Origin: Lutibacter profundi
GTDB taxonomy: Bacteria > Bacteroidota > Bacteroidia > Flavobacteriales > Flavobacteriaceae
Assembly: GCF_001543325.1 (NCBI RefSeq)
Contig: NZ_CP013355.1
Span: 1,890,001-1,954,000, forward strand
DNA length: 64,000 nt
Direction: 5' to 3'
The notes beneath the pieces were generated by a model. That model did not search any database and was not told where the DNA came from. It saw nothing but the letters and a program-made list of their open reading frames with translations. This document shows positions 37,918 to 45,311 of this stretch, piece by piece (positions within the stretch are counted from its first letter, which is position 1; every line of letters begins with the position of its first letter). The position numbers and the translations under genes are program-made.

Positions 37918-38592
37918 ATGAAAAAACTAGTATTGTTACTCACATTATCATGTTCACTAATTTTTGCACAAAAACCTATTACTAAAAATTTAGGAGATTT
38001 TAATACCTTAAAAGTTTTTAATGGATTAACAGTAGAATTACAAAAATCACCAACACCTAAAATTCAAATTACAGGATTAAAATCACATGATGTTGTGGTT
38101 AAAAATTCAGATGGAGTATTAAAAATACGTCTTAGATTTCCTGAAGGTTTTACTTCTGAAGATTTAAAAATTGTACTTTATTATGCTACTAATATTGATA
38201 TATTAGACGCTAATGAAGGTGGTAAAATTGTTTCAGATGAGGTTATAAAACAAAAACACCTTGAAGTTAAAGTACAAGAAGGAGCTATAATTAAAGTTCC
38301 TGTTGATGTTAAATATTTAGTTGTAAAATCGGTATCAGGAGGTATTGTTAAATTAAAAGGAACTACACAAAACCAAATTGTTGAAGTTACCACAGGTGGT
38401 ATTTATAAAGCTTATGAGTTACAAAGTAAGCAAACAACAATTACAGCTGCTTCTGGTGCAAGAGCTGAAGTAAAAACAAGTGAAATTTTAGATGCTAAAG
38501 TTCGCTTTGGTGGAACTATTTTTTATAAAGGAACTCCTGAAGTATTAAAAACTAAAAAAATTATTGGAGGAACTATAAAAGATAAAAACTAA
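37918..38592 (+). CDS. Exported head-GIN domain protein
   Basis: A 224-residue protein with signal peptide (MKKLVLLLTLSCSLIFAQ). The rest is a right-handed beta-helix-like putative auto-transporter adhesin domain (GIN/DUF2807) common in Bacteroidota. It begins as in the family, with FNTLKVFNGLTVELQKS, and has repeating short beta strands such as KHLEVKVQEGAIIKVPVDVK. Likely periplasmic or surface-exposed. The role is unknown. It follows rnr by 60 bases. Confidence 0.83.
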   Translation: MKKLVLLLTLSCSLIFAQKPITKNLGDFNTLKVFNGLTVELQKSPTPKIQITGLKSHDVVVKNSDGVLKIRLRFPEGFTSEDLKIVLYYATNIDILDANEGGKIVSDEVIKQKHLEVKVQEGAIIKVPVDVKYLVVKSVSGGIVKLKGTTQNQIVEVTTGGIYKAYELQSKQTTITAASGARAEVKTSEILDAKVRFGGTIFYKGTPEVLKTKKIIGGTIKDKN

Positions 38593-38613
38593 TTTTAGTT
38601 TTATATTTATTAC

Positions 38614-38621
38614 TATCTTTG
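38614..38621 (+). promoter_or_regulatory. -7 box for tatA
   Basis: TATCTTTG, a perfect TAnnTTTG, lies 20 bases before the tatA ATG, so tatA has its own promoter apart from the GIN gene. Confidence 0.6.
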
Positions 38622-38640
38622 TATTTTAAAATTTTAAATT

Positions 38641-38841
38641 ATGAATGCATTATATATATATTTAGGTATGGTAGGGCCTTGGCAAATAGTGGTAGTTGTT
38701 GTTTTAGTACTATTATTATTTGGAGGTAAGAAAATTCCTGAGTTAATGAAAGGTCTTGGTGGTGGAATTAAAGAATTTAAAAAAGCCGCACAAGAAGATG
38801 ACGACGATGAAAAAAAAGAAGAAAAAATAGACAAAAAATAG
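38641..38841 (+). CDS. tatA: Sec-independent protein translocase TatA/TatE
   Basis: A 66-residue Tat translocase pore subunit. A single N-terminal membrane helix (about 12-30) is followed by the hinge [20 protein letters not shown] and an amphipathic helix. The tail is highly charged (acidic run then lysines). Tat exports folded proteins. No tatC is adjacent. It ends with a strong intrinsic terminator. Confidence 0.95.
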   Translation: MNALYIYLGMVGPWQIVVVVVLVLLLFGGKKIPELMKGLGGGIKEFKKAAQEDDDDEKKEEKIDKK

Positions 38842-38860
38842 TGATTTAATAACTCAAACA

Positions 38861-38892
38861 AAAAAACCTGTACAAATTGTACAGGTTTTTTT
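38861..38892. terminator. Bidirectional terminator between tatA and the YbjQ-like gene
   Basis: The stem CCTGTAC / GTACAGG (38867-38885, loop AAATT) is flanked by six A upstream and seven T downstream, so it serves both converging genes. Confidence 0.9.
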
Positions 38893-38911
38893 GTTTTTAA
38901 ATAGTATATTT

Positions 38912-39229
38912 TTAGAATTTAATAGCGGTTCCAGAAGCAGTTACCATTAACATACCCCCTTTTGCACCAACAGTTTCATAGTCTAAATCAATACCAATAA
39001 CAGCACTTGCTCCAAGTTTTTGCGCTTCTTCTTGCATTTCTTTCAATGCAATTTCTTTAGCCTCTCTAAGTACTTTTTCATAAGATCCAGATCTTCCACC
39101 TACAATATCTCTAATACCTGCAAAAAAATCTTTAAAAATATTAGCTCCAATAATAGTTTCGCCAGTAACAATACCTAAATATTCTTTAACAGGGTGAGTT
39201 TCTAGTGTGTTTGTAGTAGTTAATATCAT
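38912..39229 (-). CDS. ybjQ: YbjQ-family (DUF74) putative heavy-metal-binding protein
   Basis: A 105-residue protein matching the YbjQ/UPF0145 family: [24 protein letters not shown] at its start (family pattern T...E...G.V.GE), then [20 protein letters not shown] and [14 protein letters not shown]. It probably forms a ring-like oligomer. The heavy-metal-binding label is historical and no metal ligands are obvious here. Its ATG overlaps the stop of the band-7 gene, so the two are translationally coupled. Confidence 0.92.
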   Translation of the reverse strand: MILTTTNTLETHPVKEYLGIVTGETIIGANIFKDFFAGIRDIVGGRSGSYEKVLREAKEIALKEMQEEAQKLGASAVIGIDLDYETVGAKGGMLMVTASGTAIKF

Positions 39230-40146
39230 TATTTTTTAGATTTTTTAGCTGTTGAACTAGATTCGTTTATTTTGTTAGCAGCTACCAAACTGGTAACCAT
39301 ATCATTTAACATAGAACTAGCTGCATTTGGGTTATTTGGTAGTAAAATTAAATTAGAGTTTGTATCTGATCCAATACTTTGTAAAGTATCATAATGTTGT
39401 GTAATTACAATTAAAGCAGATGCTTCTTGACTGTTGATACCAGCCCTATTTAATACATCTACGCTTTCTTCCAATCCTCGTGCAATTTCTCTTCGTTGAT
39501 CTGCAATACCTTTTCCTTGCAAACGTTTACTTTCAGCTTCTGCTTTTGCTCTTTCTACTATTAAAATACGTTGGGCATCACCTTCGTGTTGAGCAGCAAC
39601 TTTTTCACGTTCAGCAGCATTAATTCTATTCATTGCAATTTTTACATTTTCATCAGGATCAATATCAGTTACCAATGCTTTAATAATATCGTACCCGTAG
39701 TTAAGCATAGCTTCTTTTAAGTCTCGTTGTATTGCAAGTGCTATCTCTTCTTTTTTAACAAAAACATCATCTAAAATCATTTTAGGCACTTCTGCACGTA
39801 CTACATCAAAAATAAAGGCAGTAATTTGTTCATGTGGATTTTGAAGTTTATAAAAAGCATCATACACATGATTTCTTTGAACTAAAAACTGTACTGAAAT
39901 TTTAAGATGAACAAATACATCATCTTTAGTTTTGGTTTCAACAATTACATCTAGTTGTTGAATTCTTAGGCTTATTCTACCAGCAATTCTATCGACTAGA
40001 GGAACTTTTAAATTTAAACCAGATTGCCTAGTACTTTGAAATTTACCAAAACGCTCAACAATTACAACGGTTTGTTGTTTAACAATAAATAAACCAGAAA
40101 TAATAATAAAAAGAATAGGGATAATCCACACAATAGCTGAAGTCAT
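39229..40146 (-). CDS. SPFH/band-7 (stomatin-like, slipin/QmcA) membrane protein
   Basis: A 305-residue protein anchored by one N-terminal helix (3-21). The stomatin/prohibitin domain follows ([20 protein letters not shown] through [15 protein letters not shown]), then an alanine/glutamate-rich coiled coil ([36 protein letters not shown]). Such proteins form membrane microdomain scaffolds and often modulate proteases. The partner NfeD gene often found with such proteins is not adjacent; instead it is coupled to the ybjQ-like gene. Confidence 0.92.
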   Translation of the reverse strand: MTSAIVWIIPILFIIISGLFIVKQQTVVIVERFGKFQSTRQSGLNLKVPLVDRIAGRISLRIQQLDVIVETKTKDDVFVHLKISVQFLVQRNHVYDAFYKLQNPHEQITAFIFDVVRAEVPKMILDDVFVKKEEIALAIQRDLKEAMLNYGYDIIKALVTDIDPDENVKIAMNRINAAEREKVAAQHEGDAQRILIVERAKAEAESKRLQGKGIADQRREIARGLEESVDVLNRAGINSQEASALIVITQHYDTLQSIGSDTNSNLILLPNNPNAASSMLNDMVTSLVAANKINESSSTAKKSKK

Positions 40147-40307
40147 AGTTTTTAATTTAAAATTAACAATTTATGTAAAGATACAAGTTTAAATGGTTTT
40201 TATTAGTAAGTATTATAAAATATAAAAATGTTACAAATACATAAATAATAACTTTTTCAATCATCTAATTCTATTTAATGATTATCTTTATTCTTTATAA
40301 ATTTCAT

Positions 40308-40655
40308 ATGAAAAAAATTATAGTTAGAATTGTAGCAGTTATAGTTATTGGTATTACGTTGTATATTACCTCAATTTACTATATTACTTATAGTGAAGGG
40401 TATAGAGCAGGAAAATTAGTAAAAATTAGCCATAAAGGTGTAATTTTTAAAACTTGGGAAGGTGAAATTAGCCAAGGCGTTTCAGATGCTCAAACATTTA
40501 AATTTTCAGTAGAAGAAAAGGAAAAAAATGTAATAGAGTCTCTTAAAAATTTACAAGGAAAGAGTGTAAAACTAACTTATAAAGAGCGATTCAGCACTTT
40601 TTTTTGGTTAGGAGATACTAAATATTTTGTTACAAAAGTTGAAAAAACAGAGTGA
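40308..40655 (+). CDS. Conserved small membrane-anchored protein
   Basis: About 115 residues with one N-terminal membrane helix (MKKIIVRIVAVIVIGITLYI) and an extracytoplasmic part of about 90 residues. The strongly conserved-looking block is TYSEGYRAGKLVKISHKGVI, followed by KTWEGEI. I recognise this as a family widespread in Flavobacteriia, sometimes mislabelled as 6-phosphogluconate dehydrogenase, but I know of no experimental function. Start at 40308 is preferred because the in-frame codons before it disturb the membrane signal. Confidence 0.78.
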   Translation: MKKIIVRIVAVIVIGITLYITSIYYITYSEGYRAGKLVKISHKGVIFKTWEGEISQGVSDAQTFKFSVEEKEKNVIESLKNLQGKSVKLTYKERFSTFFWLGDTKYFVTKVEKTE

Positions 40656-40669
40656 AATTTATTTATATA

Positions 40670-42199
40670 TTATTTCAGATTATCAATTGCATTATTAATT
40701 CTTAAAATAGTCTCTTTTTTACCTATCATTTCTGCAATATCAAATAAATGGGGTCCTTTCATAGCACCAACCAGGCACAATCTAAGAGGTTGCATAACTT
40801 TACCAAAACCAATTTCTTTAGAAGTTATCCAATCTTTAACGTTAGTTTCAATGTTTTGAGAATTAAAATTTCTAATAGTTTCAAGTATTGAAATGAGTTG
40901 CTCCATTAAATCTGAGGTTCCTTCTTTCCAATTTTTTCTGATTGCTTTTTCATCGTATACGGTTGGAGCTTCAAAAAAGAAACTACTTAAATCCCAAAAA
41001 TCAGTTATGAAAGTGGCACGTTCTTTTATCAATGAAATTACTTTTTTAACATAATCTTTTTTAGAAGAAATCCCTTTTTCTTGGAGTATGACAGTAAACA
41101 ATTCAGCCAACTCAGCATCTGGTTTTTTCATCATATATTGTTGATTGAACCACTTTGTTTTATCGGGATTAAATTTAGCCCCGCTTTTACTTACGCGATC
41201 TAAACTAAAGGTATTACATAATTCTTCTAAAGTAAAAATTTCTTGTTCAGTACCCGGATTCCAACCTAATAGGGCTAACATATTTATAAATGCATCAGCA
41301 AAATAACCATCTTCTTTATACCCACGAGAAATATCTCCAGTAGTTTCATTTATATATTTTAATGGGAATACAGGAAATCCTAATTTATCACCATCTCGTT
41401 TACTTAATTTTCCTTTTCCAACAGGTTTTAATATTAGAGGTAAATGAGCAAATTCTGGCATTTCCCAATCAAAAGCCTTGTACAATGCAATGTGAAGCGG
41501 GAGAGAAGGCAGCCATTCTTCACCGCGAATTACGTGGCTAATTTCCATTAAGTGATCATCTACAATATTTGCTAAATGGTATGTTGGCATTCCATCACTT
41601 TTAAACAATATCTTATCGTCTAATAGTGCTGTTTTAAAAGATACCTGTCCTCTTATAATATCTGTTGTTGAAATAGTATCAAGTGTATCTTTAGTTGGGT
41701 CGTGCATTTTAAAACGAACAACATATTTATCGCCATTTGCAATTCGTTGTTGCACTTCTTCTTTAGATAAAGAAATAGAATTGGTTAGTTTTTCTCTATT
41801 ATGCCAGTTATAAATAAATGTTTTCCCTTTTTCTTCATGGTCTTTTCTGTGAAAATTTAATTCTTCAGGAGTATCGAAGCAGTAATATGCTTTTTCTTTT
41901 TCTATTAATTTATCTGAATATTGTTTGTATATCTGTTTACGTTCAGATTGTCTATAAGGTCCAAACTTTTCATTTTTATCAGGCCCTTCATCAAAAGGAA
42001 TGTTACACCAGTTTAAAGCATCAATTATATATTGTTCAGCATTCGCAACATATCTTGTTTGATCTGTATCCTCAATTCTTAAAATAAAAGTACCATTGTG
42101 TTTTTTAGCAAATAAATAGTTAAAAAGGGCAGTTCTAACCCCACCAATATGTAAAGGCCCTGTTGGACTAGGTGCAAATCGTACTCTAACGTTATCCAT
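40670..42199 (-). CDS. gltX: Glutamate-tRNA ligase
   Basis: A 509-residue class I synthetase charging tRNA-Glu. The HIGH motif is PSPTGPLHIGGVRTALFN near 10-27, and the KMSKS-type motif is GKLSKRDG near 265. A C-terminal anticodon-binding alpha-helical domain completes it. The Cys/His zinc cluster of some GluRS is not evident. The gene has a perfect -7 box just upstream and is monocistronic. Confidence 0.97.
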   Translation of the reverse strand: MDNVRVRFAPSPTGPLHIGGVRTALFNYLFAKKHNGTFILRIEDTDQTRYVANAEQYIIDALNWCNIPFDEGPDKNEKFGPYRQSERKQIYKQYSDKLIEKEKAYYCFDTPEELNFHRKDHEEKGKTFIYNWHNREKLTNSISLSKEEVQQRIANGDKYVVRFKMHDPTKDTLDTISTTDIIRGQVSFKTALLDDKILFKSDGMPTYHLANIVDDHLMEISHVIRGEEWLPSLPLHIALYKAFDWEMPEFAHLPLILKPVGKGKLSKRDGDKLGFPVFPLKYINETTGDISRGYKEDGYFADAFINMLALLGWNPGTEQEIFTLEELCNTFSLDRVSKSGAKFNPDKTKWFNQQYMMKKPDAELAELFTVILQEKGISSKKDYVKKVISLIKERATFITDFWDLSSFFFEAPTVYDEKAIRKNWKEGTSDLMEQLISILETIRNFNSQNIETNVKDWITSKEIGFGKVMQPLRLCLVGAMKGPHLFDIAEMIGKKETILRINNAIDNLK

Positions 42200-42219
42200 G
42201 TTTTGTAAGTTTTAAAATG

Positions 42220-42227
42220 CAAAGATA
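42220..42227 (-). promoter_or_regulatory. -7 box for gltX
   Basis: The minus strand reads TATCTTTG, a perfect TAnnTTTG, 20 bases before the gltX start at 42199. Confidence 0.65.
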
Positions 42228-42261
42228 ATTTTTCAGTACGAAATATGAGCTTATTATTATA

Positions 42262-42288
42262 AAAAAAGGTTGCTCGAAAGCAACCCTT
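42262..42288 (-). terminator. Strong intrinsic terminator upstream of gltX
   Basis: GGTTGCT / AGCAACC with a CGAA tetraloop (42268-42285). On the minus strand a T7 run follows. It lies downstream of the small membrane protein gene at 42377 and insulates gltX from it. Confidence 0.85.
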
Positions 42289-42315
42289 AAAATCAGCCCA
42301 ATAAATGATTTTAAA

Positions 42316-42337
42316 AACCCTTTGATTTTCATCAAAG
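42316..42337 (-). terminator. Hairpin terminator directly after the small membrane protein gene
   Basis: CTTTGAT / ATCAAAG (42320-42337, loop TTTC as read on plus) is followed on the minus strand by GGTTTTT. It lies 40 bases beyond the stop of the 55-residue gene. Confidence 0.65.
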
Positions 42338-42376
42338 AATAAGTTTGTGGAGAATACTAAAGGACAATTATATGCA

Positions 42377-42544
42377 TTATTGATGTATTTTTATATGTTT
42401 TTTAAAACTTTCCTGTGAATTTGATTTTTTAATAATATGATTTAAAAAGTAAAAATTCAAACTAACTAAAATAATAAGTAATACAATTCCTATATATTTT
42501 AATTTTTTACGAGTTAACTTTTTAATTTTTTCAAATAATAACAT
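42377..42544 (-). CDS. 55-residue single-pass membrane protein
   Basis: A short open frame below the usual size cut-off. Translation gives a basic N-terminus (MLLFEKIKKLTRKKLKYIG), one membrane helix (about 18-36, IGIVLLIILVSLNFYFLN), then a lysine-rich tail ending KIHQ. It is supported by a perfect TAnnTTTG box 26 bases upstream and by two hairpin terminators downstream on the same strand. The positive-inside rule predicts a cytoplasmic N-terminus. I recognise no family and no function. Confidence 0.6.
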   Translation of the reverse strand: MLLFEKIKKLTRKKLKYIGIVLLIILVSLNFYFLNHIIKKSNSQESFKKHIKIHQ

Positions 42545-42569
42545 TGGGGACTTTAATTTAAAAGTAGTT

Positions 42570-42577
42570 CAAATGTA
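42570..42577 (-). promoter_or_regulatory. -7 box for the 55-residue membrane protein gene
   Basis: The minus strand reads TACATTTG, a perfect TAnnTTTG, 26 bases before ATG 42544. Confidence 0.55.
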
Positions 42578-42619
42578 GTTGTTATACTTAAAAATTTAGG
42601 AGGGTAAAACACCTCATTT

Positions 42620-42643
42620 AAAAGGGGGGATACCCCCTTTTTT
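42620..42643. terminator. Orphan G5/C5 hairpin with A and T flanks in a divergent gap
   Basis: AAAAGGGGG / CCCCCTTTT around GATA, with more T on the plus side. It has terminator shape but lies between two divergent promoters (42570 minus, 42717 plus), where no gene should end. A shorter GAGG/CCTC inverted repeat is next to it. Confidence 0.55.
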
Positions 42644-42716
42644 ATAATTATTTATTATTTATTACAATAATGGTAGATAAATAATATTAAACTATCTGTT
42701 AAACTTATTAAAATTG

Positions 42717-42724
42717 TACTTTTA
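42717..42724 (+). promoter_or_regulatory. -7 box for the 42751-45264 operon
   Basis: TACTTTTA, one base off TAnnTTTG, 26 bases before ATG 42751. Confidence 0.45.
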
Positions 42725-42750
42725 ACAAATCAAATTTTATTTATATAATT

Positions 42751-43194
42751 ATGAAAACTAACTTACCAAAAGGACTTATTACTCCATTAGAGGCAAAAAA
42801 ATTAAATCAACAATTTGTAAAAACAAGATCTAAAGAGTTAAATAAAATTATTGAAAAACTTGATAATAAACCTAATAAACAAGATTCATTATCGTCATGG
42901 TTTTCTTTAGAAGAATTAGAAAATTACATTGCGTATGTAAAACAAGAAGGCGCAAAAAAAGGTATTGATATTGACGGTTTAAGAGTTTATTTTGGGGCTT
43001 ATGGAAAAAACCTAAAAAATCCAGCAAAAAATAACTATTCTACCATCTTTTTTGTTCCAACTACTCCTAATAAACAGTTCAAATCAAAAAACACTATAAA
43101 AGCAATTGTAGGGAGTTCAGATACTGAAAGTATAGACGGTTTAAATTTAGGAACCCTTGGAGACCCTCCTAGTGCTACCTATCCCCAAATATAA
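42751..43194 (+). CDS. Conserved hypothetical protein of a two-component gene cluster
   Basis: A 147-residue soluble protein without signal peptide. The central part WFSLEELENYIAYVKQEG and GLRVYFGAY is, as I recall, a recurring pattern of small Bacteroidota proteins found next to sensor kinases, but it has no named function. The C-terminus is a glycine/proline-rich tail (LGTLGDPPSATYPQI). The membrane protein gene follows after 12 bases, then a histidine kinase and response regulator, which suggests an accessory signalling role. Confidence 0.65.
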   Translation: MKTNLPKGLITPLEAKKLNQQFVKTRSKELNKIIEKLDNKPNKQDSLSSWFSLEELENYIAYVKQEGAKKGIDIDGLRVYFGAYGKNLKNPAKNNYSTIFFVPTTPNKQFKSKNTIKAIVGSSDTESIDGLNLGTLGDPPSATYPQI

Positions 43195-43206
43195 TATAGA
43201 GGTTAA

Positions 43207-43833
43207 ATGTTAAACACATATATATTTAGTATTCTATCTTTTATCACCTTTTTTATTGGTGCAATAACATATAGTAAGTATAAAAATACTTTTTTAAAAT
43301 ATTTTTTATACTTTTTACTTTTTGAGTTTTTAACTGAATTAACAAGTTATTACCTAGGGTTTATTCTTCGAAAAAGCACCTTTTTTATTTTTAATATTTA
43401 TGTACTAATTAGCGCTATTTTTTATTTAATGCTATTTCGATTTTATATTAAAAGGTATAAAATATATATAAATATTATGATAATAATATACATAATATTT
43501 TATGTTTGTAATGTTTTATTTTTGCAAAAAACATTACAAATATTTCAATCTTATTCATTAATTTTAGAGAGTATATTTATTGTTTTAAGTTCGGTGATTT
43601 TATTTATAGAGCTTTTGAATAGTGATGATATTTTAAAAATGAATAAATTATTATTATTTTGGATAAGTATTGGTTTACTGCTTTTTTATGTTGGAATTTT
43701 ACCTATAATTATAATGTCAAGTTTTTTAGAATATAGAGGGTTATTTGATTATATTATTTTACTGCTAAATATAATTATGTACGGTTGTTTTATCACAGGT
43801 TTTTTAGTTAGTAAAAAAGAATATAACGTATAG
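43207..43833 (+). CDS. Polytopic membrane protein of the two-component cluster
   Basis: A 208-residue, very hydrophobic protein with about six to seven membrane helices (first at 3-21, last near 180-200). No catalytic motif is visible. Sitting immediately before a histidine kinase whose own anchor has only one helix and no sensor domain, it could be the membrane sensor or a partner for that kinase. Unknown family. Confidence 0.65.
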   Translation: MLNTYIFSILSFITFFIGAITYSKYKNTFLKYFLYFLLFEFLTELTSYYLGFILRKSTFFIFNIYVLISAIFYLMLFRFYIKRYKIYINIMIIIYIIFYVCNVLFLQKTLQIFQSYSLILESIFIVLSSVILFIELLNSDDILKMNKLLLFWISIGLLLFYVGILPIIIMSSFLEYRGLFDYIILLLNIIMYGCFITGFLVSKKEYNV

Positions 43834-43836
43834 AAC

Positions 43837-44612
43837 ATGGAAATAAAAGAAGTACAGCTATTAATTTTAATTACTACCATTATAGTGCTAATTTTAGTTG
43901 TAACACTTATTTTCTTTTTTCTTTTTTTCAACAAAAAAAAACAGCATATTTAATTAAACAACGTGAAACTCAACTAAAATTTGATGAAGAAATAAATAAA
44001 TCTAAATTAGAAATTCAAGAACAAGCTTTGCAAAATATTAGTTGGGAAATACATGACAATATAGGTCAGCTTTTATCAGTGGCCAAAATGCAATTAAATA
44101 TTGTACAAATGAATTTACCTGAGAAAGAAAAAAATCAAATTATTGAAACAGGAGAAATTGTTAGCAAAAGCTTGCAAGAATTACGAGGTTTGGCTAAATC
44201 GTTAAGTCCAGATACTATTAAAAATAAAGGATTACTCGCTTCCATAAAACTTGAAATCGATAGGTTTAACCGTTTAAATGTAATCAATGCAACTTTTAGT
44301 ACAAGTAATAAATATTATAATTTAAGTAATGAAAAAGAAATAATTTTATTTAGAATTTTACAAGAATTTTGTAACAATACATTAAAATATGCTAAAGCTA
44401 AAAATTTAGAAATAACATTTAATTATGCAAAAAATTATCTTGAGATTAATGCAAAAGATGATGGCGTTGGATTTGATTATAATAACAAAAACAATCACAC
44501 AGGTATTGGTTTGGCAAACATTAAAAGTAGAGCAGCTTTAATAAAAGCTGATATAGATTTAATAGCTAAAGTAAATACAGGAACTAAATTATACATACGT
44601 TGCCCAAAATAA
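43837..44612 (+). pseudogene. NarX/DesK-type sensor histidine kinase, frame interrupted in an A9 tract
   Basis: ATG 43837 opens a frame for one membrane helix (VQLLILITTIIVLILVVTLI) that ends at a stop at 43951-43953. Directly after the A9 run (43933-43941) the -1 frame continues without a stop through TAYLIKQRETQLKFDEEI into the HisKA_3 box NISWEIHDNIGQLLSVAKMQ, and the HATPase with NNTLKYAKAK, DDGVGFDY and TGIGLANIKSRA. A tenth A would join both parts into a kinase of about 258 residues. The catalytic part could alternatively start at TTG 44028. Either a deletion, a sequencing error, or slippage on A9 is possible. The response regulator follows 7 bases later. Confidence 0.75.
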
Positions 44613-44619
44613 TCAAAGC

Positions 44620-45264
44620 ATGAAAAAAATTGATATTATAATTGTAGATGATCATTTACTATTTTCACAAGCATTGAATGGTTTAATTTCTAATTTTGAC
44701 GAGTTTAATGTTATTGACACTTTAAATAATGGGAAAGAATTGGTTGATTATTTTACCAAAAATAATAAAGAACCAGAAGTTGTACTTATGGATATTCAAA
44801 TGCCTATTATGAATGGTATTGAAGCAACACAATGGTTAAAAAATAATAAGCCAACTATTAAAGTTTTGGCACTATCCATGGAAGCAGACGAAGATACCAT
44901 TTTAAATATGCTTAGAGCAGGAGCAAAAGGTTATTTATTAAAAGATATTCATCCTACCGTATTGTTGCATGCGTTAAAAGAGATACATTCTAACGGGTTT
45001 TATTATACCGAGAATATTACAAATACATTACTAAACTCTATTGATAAAAATGATAAATTAACTAAAATTAAATTAAAAGATAGAGAATTAGAGTTTTTAA
45101 AACTAACATGTACTGAAATGACTTACAAACAAATAGCTGAAGTTATGTTTTTAAGTCCTAAAACTATTGAAAACTACAGAGAAGCTTTATTTGAAAAATT
45201 GGATGCCAAAACTCGCATAGGGTTGGTGCTTTATGCTATTAAAGAAAAAATAGTTATTCTATAA
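44620..45264 (+). CDS. NarL/FixJ-family response regulator
   Basis: A 214-residue DNA-binding regulator. The receiver domain (1-120) has acidic DD in IIVDDHLLFSQAL, phosphoacceptor Asp in VVLMDIQMPIMNG and the conserved Lys in GYLLKDI. The LuxR-type HTH at the C-terminus reads KDRELEFLKLTCTEMTYKQI and LSPKTIENYREALFEKL. It is 7 bases from the histidine kinase, so it is the cognate partner. Targets are unknown. Confidence 0.94.
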   Translation: MKKIDIIIVDDHLLFSQALNGLISNFDEFNVIDTLNNGKELVDYFTKNNKEPEVVLMDIQMPIMNGIEATQWLKNNKPTIKVLALSMEADEDTILNMLRAGAKGYLLKDIHPTVLLHALKEIHSNGFYYTENITNTLLNSIDKNDKLTKIKLKDRELEFLKLTCTEMTYKQIAEVMFLSPKTIENYREALFEKLDAKTRIGLVLYAIKEKIVIL

Positions 45265-45311
45265 TTTAATTTTAGTTAATTTTAGCTTTTACTAGAATTA
45301 AAAATACCGTA

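Noticed and set aside
42341-42355. TGTGGAGAA, one base from a DnaA-box complement
   Set aside because: A single near match in an AT-rich gap is not evidence of an origin.
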